From an uncultured bacterium (GTDB lineage Bacteria > Patescibacteriota > Minisyncoccia > Phycocordibacterales > UBA9973), in NCBI GenBank assembly GCA_903894565.1, contig CAITQP010000006.1:1-32032 (forward strand): 32,032 nt of DNA. The letters are read 5' to 3'. The position numbers were made by a program, and so were the translations under genes. Shown in pieces: positions 7,258 to 14,235 of the stretch; positions within the stretch are counted from its first letter, which is position 1; the number at the start of each line of letters is the position of its first letter. The notes under the pieces were generated by a model that was not told the DNA's origin, ran no database searches, and was given only the letters and a program-made list of their open reading frames with translations.

Positions 7258-9745
7258 TTGTAACAGTATTACCAGCAGTGTCTGTCCCCGTGACACTTAA
7301 TTTGTTTTCACCAACAACAACACCAGTTACTTGGCTTGGGGTGAATGTGAGTAGTGGGGTACCGTTCTGTGTTGATCCAACAAAAGAATTGTTTAAAAAT
7401 ACCTCAATTTTTTGAAGGGGGAATTGTCCTGTTTCACTCACAATCACAGGAATTTGATCATCTTGTTTAAACGATTGTGTGTTTCTTGGGCTCCCTATTG
7501 TGATGTGTGGTGTGTTTGTTGATGTGTGAATATCGTCAAACCCTGCTGGTTTTTGTGATTCTGTAATACTTGGATATTTTGAGTAATTTTGAGCCCACCA
7601 ATTTTGAACAGCTGTTTCAAAATTATTATACAAAGCATCGTTTTCTGGATTTGTTGGTGTGCCATTTGTTGGATCTGTTTTGTTTACCCAATGTAAAATA
7701 TCATGCACATCAGTGATTACATATTCTTTCTGAGTTGAGAGTGGTGTTTTGTCTGTCGCGAGTTTTCCTGAAACAGTATCAACAATAAAACTCTTCCCTC
7801 CTTGCCAATACCCACGAAGTACTGGTGGGAGAGAAGTGTAATTAGGATTTATTGCTGGTTTATCAAATGTTTCATTTGGATATTTTTTAAGTGCATCTTC
7901 CATGAAAGCATGCCAGACAGGAGAGGCAGTTACCGCGACTGGCATTGAGGTATTATCATTTTTGCCAACCCAAACTCCAGCAGTGAGTGATGGTGTATAT
8001 CCAATAGCCCAGGAATCTTTGTAGTCGTTTGTTGTTCCTGTTTTTACTGCGACTTGGTGATCAGGGAAATAAAGAGAAGAATTTGCTCCAAATGTTGGAG
8101 TACGCGCAGTATTATCAGAGAGAATATCACTCATTGTAAGTGACACATCTTTTGGAAGGACTGTTACTGGATTATCTTGCCATGACTCCAATGTGTTCCC
8201 ATTTTTATCTTGTACAGATAATACACTTGAATATGGATGACGCACTCCTTCTGCTGCAAAATCACTATATGCACTTACCATTTCCAAGAGCTTCACCTCG
8301 CCACCTCCAAGCACAAGCGCGAGACCGTATCGTGATGAATCAGAGAGAGTAGTGATACCCATATCTTGAGCTGTTTTGATGGCATTCTGAACCCCAACCA
8401 TATACAACATCTTCACCGCAGGTACGTTCATTGACCGAGCGAGAGCTTCACGGATTGTCATTGGGCCATGATATTTTTGGTCATAGTTTTGAGGCATATA
8501 ACACTGATCAGTGGTGGTGCCTGGGTATGGTTTTCCGTAGGGGTCGCATTTCGCATTAAATTCAGTCGGTACATCAAAGAGTGATGTTTCTGGTGTATAC
8601 CCATCTTCAAACGCGGTTGCATACATGAATGGTTTAAAGGATGATCCTGGCTGGCGTTGCGCAGTGGTTACATTAAAATTACCGTCGATTTCTGTATCGA
8701 AATAATTACGAGAACCAACCATCGCAAGGAGTTGTCCTGTTTTTGGATCAATCGCGATAAGTCCTGCATTTTCTTTATCAATCTGTTTTTTGTCACCGGT
8801 CGTATATTCAGTAACCGCTTTTTCTGCGGACTGTTGTAGGTCGTAATCAAGTGTACTAATTACTTTGAGTCCACCTGACTCGACAACGTCAGCCCCGTAT
8901 TTTTGCTCAAGATAATCTTTGATAAAGAAAACAAAGTGAGGAGCTTTAATCCCATTTGATTGTTGTGGTTTGAATACAACTTCCTCGTTTTTTGCTTGAG
9001 TAAATTGAGTATCAGTAATAAGACTAAGGTCTCGTTCGCGAGAGAGAACAAAATTTTTTCGCGTGACGAGATCATCACGGTGCGAACCATATGGAGAGTA
9101 GTGGGTCGGCGCATTTGGAATTGCTGCGAGGTAGGCAGCTTCCGCGAGTGTTAAGTCGCTTGGGTTTTTACCAAAAAATGACTGGGCCGCCTCTTGGATT
9201 CCATAGACGTTTCCACCATAGGGAATTTCGTTGAGATAGGCTCCGAGTATTTGGTCTTTTGTGTACTCGTGTTCAAGTTTAAGCGCGAGAACAACTTCTT
9301 TTAATTTTCGAACAATTGTTTTGTCGTCGGAGAGTAAACTTTTTTTGATCACTTGTTGTGTTATTGTTGATCCACCTTGCACTGCGCCGACATGGGTGAT
9401 GTCGGCGATTAACGCACGGATCATTGCTTTTGGTTCAATACCAAAATTTTGATAGAAATTTGAATCTTCAATTGCGACTGTCGCATTTTTTATTGCCGTC
9501 CCCATGTCGGTGTAGGGGATTGAGGTACGATGGGCATCTTGACCTAGGTCATACAGCACGATTGTTCCAGTACGGTCGTAAATCTTGGTTGAATTCGTGA
9601 CTTTTCGACTATCAAACGAGCTGAAGTCTGGGAGTTTGATAAGACTGATCCAAACAAGAAGGACTCCACCAAGGAGGGCGCAAGTTCCGAGAAAAGCGAA
9701 TCCGATATTACGAAGAATATGGTGAGTTTTTGTTTGGTTGTTCAT
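7229..9745 (-). CDS. class A penicillin-binding protein (transglycosylase/transpeptidase)
   Basis: With the start at 9745 (MNNQTKTHH), the protein is 838 residues. An N-terminal cytoplasmic tail and membrane helix (IGFAFLGTCALLGGVLLVWISL) precede the GT51 transglycosylase domain, with EDSNFYQNFG near residue 95 and QGGSTITQQ near residue 130. The transpeptidase domain has SSFK (in QPGSSFKPF, active Ser near 367), SMN and KTGTT near 566. The C-terminal ~90 residues look like an Ig-like domain (ITIGSPRNTQSF to the end). It polymerises and cross-links peptidoglycan at the outer membrane face. An open frame extends to 9976, but a -10 box (TATGAT, 9753-9758) sits 7 nt before 9745, making 9745 the leaderless start. 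It is divergent from tyrS. Confidence 0.93.
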   Translation of the reverse strand: MNNQTKTHHILRNIGFAFLGTCALLGGVLLVWISLIKLPDFSSFDSRKVTNSTKIYDRTGTIVLYDLGQDAHRTSIPYTDMGTAIKNATVAIEDSNFYQNFGIEPKAMIRALIADITHVGAVQGGSTITQQVIKKSLLSDDKTIVRKLKEVVLALKLEHEYTKDQILGAYLNEIPYGGNVYGIQEAAQSFFGKNPSDLTLAEAAYLAAIPNAPTHYSPYGSHRDDLVTRKNFVLSRERDLSLITDTQFTQAKNEEVVFKPQQSNGIKAPHFVFFIKDYLEQKYGADVVESGGLKVISTLDYDLQQSAEKAVTEYTTGDKKQIDKENAGLIAIDPKTGQLLAMVGSRNYFDTEIDGNFNVTTAQRQPGSSFKPFMYATAFEDGYTPETSLFDVPTEFNAKCDPYGKPYPGTTTDQCYMPQNYDQKYHGPMTIREALARSMNVPAVKMLYMVGVQNAIKTAQDMGITTLSDSSRYGLALVLGGGEVKLLEMVSAYSDFAAEGVRHPYSSVLSVQDKNGNTLESWQDNPVTVLPKDVSLTMSDILSDNTARTPTFGANSSLYFPDHQVAVKTGTTNDYKDSWAIGYTPSLTAGVWVGKNDNTSMPVAVTASPVWHAFMEDALKKYPNETFDKPAINPNYTSLPPVLRGYWQGGKSFIVDTVSGKLATDKTPLSTQKEYVITDVHDILHWVNKTDPTNGTPTNPENDALYNNFETAVQNWWAQNYSKYPSITESQKPAGFDDIHTSTNTPHITIGSPRNTQSFKQDDQIPVIVSETGQFPLQKIEVFLNNSFVGSTQNGTPLLTFTPSQVTGVVVGENKLSVTGTDTAGNTVTTSLLITITD

Positions 9746-9752
9746 GAAAACA

Positions 9753-9758
9753 ATCATA
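9753..9758 (-). promoter_or_regulatory. -10 box of the PBP gene
   Basis: TATGAT on the minus strand ends 7 nt before the ATG at 9745, with no Shine-Dalgarno sequence. It overlaps the alternative ATG at 9757, which argues against that start. Confidence 0.5.
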
Positions 9759-9792
9759 TCACGCGCCCGAGGACAAAAAAAACCTTTTGTGG

Positions 9793-9798
9793 TAAAGT
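9793..9798 (+). promoter_or_regulatory. -10 box of tyrS
   Basis: TAAAGT ends 7 nt before the tyrS ATG at 9806, again without a Shine-Dalgarno sequence. The divergent PBP -10 box is 34 bp away. Confidence 0.4.
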
Positions 9799-9805
9799 GC
9801 ATCGT

Positions 9806-11194
9806 ATGAATACAGTGAATCTTGATGAACTTTTTTCTCGCGGGGTTGCAACATTGATCGACCCAGAAAATACGTTTCGTGAGAAAGTTGCAAAGAAGGC
9901 TCGCGGAGAATACGCGGGTGATATTGTAATAAAACTTGGTATTGATCCAACTCGACCTGATATCCATCTTGGCCATGCTGTTATCCTACGCAAACTTCGA
10001 GCATTCCAAGATATTGGGTGTAAGGTTATTTTTTTGATTGGTGACTATACATCCCTCATTGGTGATCCAACCGGAAAATCAAAAACTCGCCCAGAGATAA
10101 GCCAAGCAGAGATTCGTGCGAACATGCAGACCTACCTTGATCAGGTCGGGAAGATTCTTTCAACAGATCCAAAAGTATTTTCGTGGATTTGTAACTCAGA
10201 TTGGTTTTTGGACGTCACAGATATTGAACCAAGTGAAACAACAAAGGTTGCTATGAATATCGAGATTGAGGGGAAAAAAACTGAGTATGCTCTCGACCCA
10301 CGTTCGTTTGTGGGGAAGGCGGTATTGTTTGATAGTACTCGCATGCAGAAAACTACTTTGCACAATAAGCAAATTCATTCTGTCTCCTTCATGCGTATTT
10401 TGGGTACACTCCGTCACATCACCCATGCCCGCCTAATCGAACGCGATATGTTTCAAGATCGTATCAAAAGTGGAGCAGAGCTCCATATGCACGAAATGCT
10501 CTACCCAGTACTGCAGGGAATTGATTCCTCGCTTCTCGCGAATATCTATGGATCATGTGACCTTGAGATCGGCGGAACAGACCAGACATTCAATATGCTT
10601 ATGGGGCGCGACGTGATGAGGATGAACAAGCAGACGGAGCAAGCTGTAATAAGTATGGATATTCTCGAAGGGCTTGATGGGAAAGAAAAGATGAGTAAGT
10701 CACTCGACAATTATGTCAGTATTGCTGATGAGCCGAATGATATGTATGGCAAAATCATGTCTCTCCCCGATGCGCTTATCCCACGTTACTTTGAACTTAC
10801 AACATACACACCGCTTGCTGAAGTAACGGAGATCGCCAAAACACTTACTGATAGCCAGGTGAACCCACGTGATATCAAAATGAGACTTGCGCGCGAAATT
10901 GTTGCGATTTATCACGGAGAGCCGATTGTGAAAACCGCGGAGAATTCGTGGGTGGAAACATTTTCTGAGAAGAAAATTCCCGAGGATGTTCCCGTTGTTT
11001 CTGGTGACTTTGCGACGATCATTGATTTGATGATGCATGCTGAGGTTGCAAGCTCAAAGACAGAGGCTCGTCGATTGGTTGAAGCTGGTGCCGTGACAAA
11101 CCTTGAGCAAGAACTGAAAGTGACTGATGTTGGGGCCGTTCCACACAAAGGGACATATCGCGTTGGAAAGATGAGATTCTTTCGATTTGAATAA
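9806..11194 (+). CDS. tyrS: tyrosine--tRNA ligase
   Basis: This 462-residue class I aminoacyl-tRNA synthetase attaches tyrosine to tRNA-Tyr. Signatures seen: the HIGH motif as HLGH (residues 54-57), GDYTSLIGDPTGKS downstream, the GGTDQTFN tyrosine/ATP pocket, and KMSKS near residue 295. A C-terminal S4 RNA-binding domain starts near residue 400 (EASSKTEARRLVEAGAV). An open frame extends upstream to 9719, but that part overlaps the PBP promoter region; the -10 box at 9793-9798 puts transcription just before 9806. A strong terminator follows. Confidence 0.96.
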   Translation: MNTVNLDELFSRGVATLIDPENTFREKVAKKARGEYAGDIVIKLGIDPTRPDIHLGHAVILRKLRAFQDIGCKVIFLIGDYTSLIGDPTGKSKTRPEISQAEIRANMQTYLDQVGKILSTDPKVFSWICNSDWFLDVTDIEPSETTKVAMNIEIEGKKTEYALDPRSFVGKAVLFDSTRMQKTTLHNKQIHSVSFMRILGTLRHITHARLIERDMFQDRIKSGAELHMHEMLYPVLQGIDSSLLANIYGSCDLEIGGTDQTFNMLMGRDVMRMNKQTEQAVISMDILEGLDGKEKMSKSLDNYVSIADEPNDMYGKIMSLPDALIPRYFELTTYTPLAEVTEIAKTLTDSQVNPRDIKMRLAREIVAIYHGEPIVKTAENSWVETFSEKKIPEDVPVVSGDFATIIDLMMHAEVASSKTEARRLVEAGAVTNLEQELKVTDVGAVPHKGTYRVGKMRFFRFE

Positions 11195-11203
11195 GAGGAC
11201 AAA

Positions 11204-11241
11204 AAAGAAACAGCCCGCGCGTATGCGCGGGCTGTTTCTTT
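11204..11241. terminator. bidirectional intrinsic terminator after tyrS
   Basis: A 17-bp perfect stem (AAAGAAACAGCCCGCGC with its complement) surrounds a GTAT loop. The A-tract and T-tract at the two ends make it suitable for both tyrS (+) and the acidic protein gene (-). Confidence 0.85.
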
Positions 11242-11252
11242 GAGTGAGTAGA

Positions 11253-11432
11253 CTAGAGGTCTGCTGCAACCTCGTCCTCTTCATCCTCCTCATCGTCGAG
11301 GAGTTCTCCTTCCTCATCAGCTGGAATATCATCGTCGTCAATGAATTCATCGTCTACACTGTCGTCTGTCGGTGTGCCCGTGAATTCTGGATCTTCATCT
11401 GACTGGCGAACTTCATCTTCTTCAAATTGCAT
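11253..11432 (-). CDS. small, highly acidic protein of unknown function
   Basis: This is a 59-residue frame from ATG at 11432 to TAG at 11253. More than half of the residues are Asp or Glu, including the tail LLDDEEDEEDEVAADL, and almost none are basic. There is no signal peptide or membrane segment, and it is probably disordered. It ends just before the bidirectional tyrS terminator, which would serve it on this strand. AT-rich -10-like hexamers (TATTCA, TAGTAT) lie just upstream. Coding status rests on the clean frame, the strong codon bias to acidic residues and the flanking signals; no family is recognised. It could be a nucleic-acid mimic or a chaperone/polymerase accessory tail, but that is guesswork. 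Confidence 0.6.
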   Translation of the reverse strand: MQFEEDEVRQSDEDPEFTGTPTDDSVDDEFIDDDDIPADEEGELLDDEEDEEDEVAADL

Positions 11433-11533
11433 ATACTATATGAATACTATTATTACGAACGACCTTGTACGCATCCATTTGTATCAAAAGCAGTTTTTCT
11501 TCGCAACCTCTTTACGTCGCGAGTTGGGGAAAA

Positions 11534-12007
11534 CTATATTTTTTCATAAGCGAAACACGTGAGCGCAATTGCGATTGCATCTACTTCGTCGTCGATCATG
11601 GCGCGGTCGGGGAGCTTGATGAGGCGAGGCACCATGTCCATAATCGCATGTTTGTCGCTTTTGCCGTAGCCGGTGACTGCAACCTTGATTTGGAGCGGAG
11701 TGTATTCATAGAGCGCGAGCTTTGCTCGCGCTCCCGAGTACAACATCACTCCTCGTGCCTCTGCGACGCTCATGGCTGTTTTTGTGTTTGTTTCAAAATA
11801 CAATTTTTCAATTGCCATCCCTTGTGGGGACCATTCAGTGACGACGCGTTCCAACTCTTCACCAATCAGTGCAAGACGCTCTGCGTGAGGGAGTTTTGAG
11901 GACGTCTTAAAACACGCGGAATAGAGGTGTGTTTCTTTTCCGTTTGTTCGTTCAACGACGGCTATCCCGACGCGTTCGATTCCAGGGTCTATACCAAGAA
12001 TACGCAT
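11534..12007 (-). CDS. ruvC: Holliday junction resolvase RuvC
   Basis: This 157-residue protein has the RuvC RNase H-like fold. The acidic metal-binding residues are visible: Asp7 in MRILGIDPG, Glu67 in AIEKLYF, and the Asp139/Asp140/Asp143 group in IDDEVDAIAIA. It cuts Holliday junctions symmetrically during recombination. It follows yebC after a 3-nt gap, in the common yebC-ruvC order. Translation is probably coupled because no ribosome-binding site is visible. ruvB lies 760 bp away in the same orientation but under its own promoter; ruvA is not in this window. Confidence 0.95.
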   Translation of the reverse strand: MRILGIDPGIERVGIAVVERTNGKETHLYSACFKTSSKLPHAERLALIGEELERVVTEWSPQGMAIEKLYFETNTKTAMSVAEARGVMLYSGARAKLALYEYTPLQIKVAVTGYGKSDKHAIMDMVPRLIKLPDRAMIDDEVDAIAIALTCFAYEKI

Positions 12008-12010
12008 ATA

Positions 12011-12535
12011 TTATTCAGCGTTGGTAATTACTTCTTGGACTTCTTCGTTTGCTTCAAGTTCTTCGACAAGTTTCATGAGGATGCTTGTGTCTGCTTCTGA
12101 AAGAGGAACGGTCATTGTTGGAGTGAGTTCGTTCTCAATTTTTTGAAAGGCCCACATGACGCTTCCAATCCCGGCAAGAGCGAAACCGTTTTTCGAAAGA
12201 ATGTGACGGATCTCTTGCGCCGCCTTGTTGCGGTTTTCGGTGAGTGCCTCGATGATAAGACCCGCTCCACCAGGCCCATATGCCTCGTAGGCGATAGTTT
12301 CGAGGTCTTTCTGCTCCGTAGCCTTGGAGATGGCTCGTTCGATGGTGTCCAGAGGCATATCTGCTGAACGAGCCTTTTCAATTGCCTGGCGAACAAGAAC
12401 TGCGTTGCGATCGCCTTTTGCTACTTTTACTTGTGCAGAAATCATACGCGAAAGCTTGCCGAATTGCTGAGCTCGTTTTGAATCGCTGGCGCCCTTTTGG
12501 CGCATAATTTGTGACCATTTATTGTGTCCTGACAT
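12011..12535 (-). CDS. yebC: YebC/PmpR/TACO1-family protein, shortened
   Basis: This 174-residue protein begins with the family signature MSGHNKWSQIMRQKGASDSKR and carries YEAYGPGGAGLIIEALTENRNK and IRHILSKNGFALAGIGSVMWAF. Family members are usually about 240-250 residues. After GSVMWAFQK the sequence jumps to a C-terminal part (TMTVPLSEADTSILMKLVEELEANEEVQEVITN), so roughly 60-70 residues of the middle region are missing. YebC proteins act as regulators and, in recent work, ease translation of difficult motifs on the ribosome. A -10 box lies 8 nt upstream, so the yebC-ruvC transcript is probably leaderless. Confidence 0.9.
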   Translation of the reverse strand: MSGHNKWSQIMRQKGASDSKRAQQFGKLSRMISAQVKVAKGDRNAVLVRQAIEKARSADMPLDTIERAISKATEQKDLETIAYEAYGPGGAGLIIEALTENRNKAAQEIRHILSKNGFALAGIGSVMWAFQKIENELTPTMTVPLSEADTSILMKLVEELEANEEVQEVITNAE

Positions 12536-12543
12536 ACAAAATC

Positions 12544-12549
12544 AGCATA
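12544..12549 (-). promoter_or_regulatory. -10 box of yebC-ruvC
   Basis: TATGCT on the minus strand, 8 nt before the yebC ATG at 12535, without a Shine-Dalgarno sequence. Confidence 0.45.
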
Positions 12550-12556
12550 CCGCTTT

Positions 12557-12585
12557 TTGATTCTGAAGGAAAGATGCGCTATGAT
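12557..12585 (+). promoter_or_regulatory. promoter for the structured RNA at 12592
   Basis: TTGATT (12557-12562) and TATGAT (12580-12585) have an ideal 17-nt spacing on the plus strand, pointing into the intergenic region and away from yebC. GCGCT/AGCGC inverted half-sites flank the -10. Confidence 0.45.
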
Positions 12586-12591
12586 GAGCGC

Positions 12592-12765
12592 CAAAACCAA
12601 AATCAAATTGATAACCGTTGTTTTTTATATAGTAGTGCAAAATGTTCACTACTATTCACCCCGTACCGCAAGGTATGTTATTTCCGGACTTCAAGCATTA
12701 GAAGTCTGGACTCGGTGTTTGTAAAGTTTTCTAAGACCGGGTGCCCATAAAGCCCCGGTTTTTTT
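12592..12765 (+). ncRNA. candidate structured small RNA (~174 nt)
   Basis: This plus-strand stretch lies between two minus-strand genes and contains four hairpins: ATAGTAGTG/CACTACTAT (12629-12655, perfect 9 bp), TACC-GCAA-GGTA with a GNRA tetraloop (12664-12675), CCGGACTTC/GAAGTCTGG (12684-12709) and a terminator ACCGGG/CCCGGT followed by seven T (12736-12765). A 17-nt-spaced promoter lies just upstream. The T-tract is only on the plus strand, so the terminator serves a plus-strand transcript although no recognised plus-strand gene is here. It does not show SRP, tmRNA or RNase P core motifs. An alternative is the 19-codon leaderless mini-gene at 12642. Confidence 0.45.
12642..12701 (+). CDS. 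possible leaderless 19-residue mini-gene
   Basis: ATG at 12642 lies 8 nt after TATAGT (12628-12633), the same spacing seen for established genes in this window. It opens a 19-codon frame (MFTTIHPVPQGMLFPDFKH) ending at TAG 12701. The start codon is in the loop of the ATAGTAGTG/CACTACTAT inverted repeat. It may be a real microprotein, a leader peptide or chance, and it competes with the RNA interpretation. Confidence 0.2.
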   Translation: MFTTIHPVPQGMLFPDFKH

Positions 12766-12770
12766 CTTGC

Positions 12771-13787
12771 CTATTGTTCCGGATATTCAAACCCAAGATG
12801 CTCGTATGCTTTCTTTGTGGCAATGCGTCCGCGCGTTGTGCGGTCGAGTAATCCTCGTTGAATGAGATATGGCTCGATGACTTCTTCAATCGTTGCTTCC
12901 TCCTCGCTTGTTGCTGCAGCAATCGTATTTAGTCCAACCGGCCCACCATTAAATTTCTCAATGATTATTGTAAGTACTTGGCGATCGCTTTCCGAAAGTC
13001 CTTGTTCGTCGATACCGAGGAGAGAGAGTGCGAGAAAGACAGTTTTTTTGTCGAGGTCTTTTTTGTGTACTTGTGCGTAGTCACGACAGCGTTTGAGGAA
13101 ATAGTTTGCTGTGCGGGGAGTGAAGCGCGCACGTTTTGCAATCTCGATCACGGCTTCATCCTCAATCGTGACACCAAGTACACTTGCACTGCGACGGATA
13201 ATTTTTGCGATTTCCTCCTCTGTATAGAACTCGAGACGGAACGTTCCTCCTGAGAAACGTGAGCGAAGCGGTGCTGAGAGAAGGGCGATGCGCGTTGTAG
13301 CTGCGATGAGCGTGAATGCGGGAAGATCAAGTTGAATAGTACGAGCACTTGGACCTTTTCCAATGATGATATCAAGCACGCCACTTTCCATTGCAGGGTA
13401 GAGGACCTCTTCAATCGTTTTGTTGAGGCGATGAATTTCATCAACGAACAGAATATCTCCAGGTTGAAGATTTGTGAGGATCGACGCAAGGTCTCCAACT
13501 TTTTCAATTGCAGGACCGGACGTTGCTTTGAGGGAACGTCCGGTTTCTTTTGCGATCAAATGGGCGAGTGTTGTTTTGCCGAGCCCGGGTGGTCCGTAAA
13601 AAAGAATATGCTCTGCTGGATGGTTACGTTCGCTCGCTGCTTGCAACAATATCTTGAGATTTTCTTTGATTGATTCTTGTCCGATGTAGTCGGCGAAGGT
13701 GCTCGGTCGGAGTGTGTGATCGAGATATGAGTCGTATTCCTTTTTCTGTTCAGGGTCGTTCATGGGGTGTGGATAGGGGGTTGACAT
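12771..13787 (-). CDS. ruvB: Holliday junction branch migration ATPase RuvB
   Basis: This 338-residue protein is full-length RuvB. It begins with the typical LRPSTFADYIGQ region, has Walker A GPPGLGKTT at residues 65-73, Walker B DILFVDEIHRLN, sensor 1 IAATTR, the arginine finger region APLRSRF, and the C-terminal winged helix ending with GRIATKKAYEHLG. It drives branch migration of Holliday junctions as a hexameric motor with RuvA. Its -10 box is 7 nt upstream, so it has its own near-leaderless transcript. The upstream intergenic region holds a candidate RNA. Confidence 0.97.
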   Translation of the reverse strand: MSTPYPHPMNDPEQKKEYDSYLDHTLRPSTFADYIGQESIKENLKILLQAASERNHPAEHILFYGPPGLGKTTLAHLIAKETGRSLKATSGPAIEKVGDLASILTNLQPGDILFVDEIHRLNKTIEEVLYPAMESGVLDIIIGKGPSARTIQLDLPAFTLIAATTRIALLSAPLRSRFSGGTFRLEFYTEEEIAKIIRRSASVLGVTIEDEAVIEIAKRARFTPRTANYFLKRCRDYAQVHKKDLDKKTVFLALSLLGIDEQGLSESDRQVLTIIIEKFNGGPVGLNTIAAATSEEEATIEEVIEPYLIQRGLLDRTTRGRIATKKAYEHLGFEYPEQ

Positions 13788-13794
13788 TTAAAAC

Positions 13795-13800
13795 ATGATA
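13795..13800 (-). promoter_or_regulatory. -10 box of ruvB
   Basis: TATCAT on the minus strand, 7 nt before the ruvB ATG at 13787, with no Shine-Dalgarno sequence. Confidence 0.45.
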
Positions 13801-13926
13801 TGCTAGACTACATTTAATTGAATCAATACCCACCTTTTGCACAGGGTATACACACAGTATACCATTTGTTCCCTTTGCGCGGTGCGCAATAGGGAGTACG
13901 ATAGATGGGTTGTCGTTTTAAAGAAG

Positions 13927-14089
13927 GCATAAATCTCTAAGTGATCAGGCTCTTGGGCCGTATAGGATCTCGTAAAGGACGTTTTGGCTCCCGGGCTCGT
14001 TTCCGGAAGTGCTGCAGCCATCCTCCGCGGTCTCCTTACTTTTAACACCTAGCTGTTTGAAGGATTATTTAGAGATTTATGCTTTTTTT
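13927..14089 (+). ncRNA. candidate structured RNA with long closing stem (~163 nt)
   Basis: GCATAAATCTCTAA (13927-13940) and TTAGAGATTTATGC (14069-14082) form a perfect 14-bp stem joining the ends of the element, followed by seven T (14083-14089), so the closing stem doubles as a plus-strand terminator. Inside, AGGAT/ATCCT, GGCT/AGCC and CCGG/CCGG nest around a GC-rich centre (~13971-14023), flanked by two less paired strands. A possible promoter is TACGAT at 13897-13902 with TTGCGC 16 nt upstream. Size and shape (closing stem, open bubble, terminal stem) recall 6S RNA, which binds RNA polymerase, but no conserved 6S sequence can be claimed. No open frame of note is present. Confidence 0.55.
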
Positions 14090-14096
14090 CTTGCCC

Positions 14097-14221
14097 CACG
14101 CACAAAATTAAAAACTCTCTTTTGAAAAGGCAACTCGTCGCGCGTGCTCGCGCGCGAGCTTCTCGGCGCCAAGCGCCTGCGAAAGGCCTTTTTCAAAAGA
14201 GAGTTTTTAATTTTGTGCGTG
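14097..14221. repeat. 126-nt near-perfect inverted repeat (giant hairpin)
   Basis: The left arm, 14097-14131 (starts CACGCACAAAATTAAAAACT), and the right arm, 14186-14221 (ends TTTTTAATTTTGTGCGTG), pair over 35 positions with a single extra T. The arms are AT-rich, while the 54-nt centre is very GC-rich and has its own palindromes: GCTCGCGCGCGAGC (14146-14159) and GGCGC-CAA-GCGCC (14165-14177). It lies 14 nt beyond the stop of the pilus ATPase gene (minus strand) and 7 nt from the end of the candidate RNA. It could be an oversized terminator, a MITE-like element or a protein-binding cruciform. No target-site duplication was seen. Confidence 0.85.
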
Positions 14222-14235
14222 ATTCAATAACAAAA

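Noticed and set aside
9719-9805. N-terminal extension of the tyrS frame
   Set aside because: It runs through the PBP promoter and its own -10 box; the TyrRS N-terminus fits 9806.
9746-9976. N-terminal extension of the PBP frame up to 9976
   Set aside because: It overlaps tyrS on the opposite strand and includes the divergent promoters; a membrane-anchored PBP fits the start at 9745.
11465-11899. 144-codon plus-strand frame antisense to ruvC
   Set aside because: It is a shadow of the well-supported ruvC frame; its peptide is rich in Cys and His with no domain pattern.
12511-12750. 79-codon plus-strand frame across the yebC start and intergenic region
   Set aside because: It overlaps the yebC 5' end antisense, its composition is not protein-like, and the DNA is better explained by hairpins with a terminator.
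13973-14023. TTTCCGGAAG and GCTGCAGCC segment as a possible SRP RNA helix 8
   Set aside because: The required flanking pattern (UCAGG before and AGCAGCC after a GGAA loop in one hairpin) is not present; the match is partial and the pairing does not fit.
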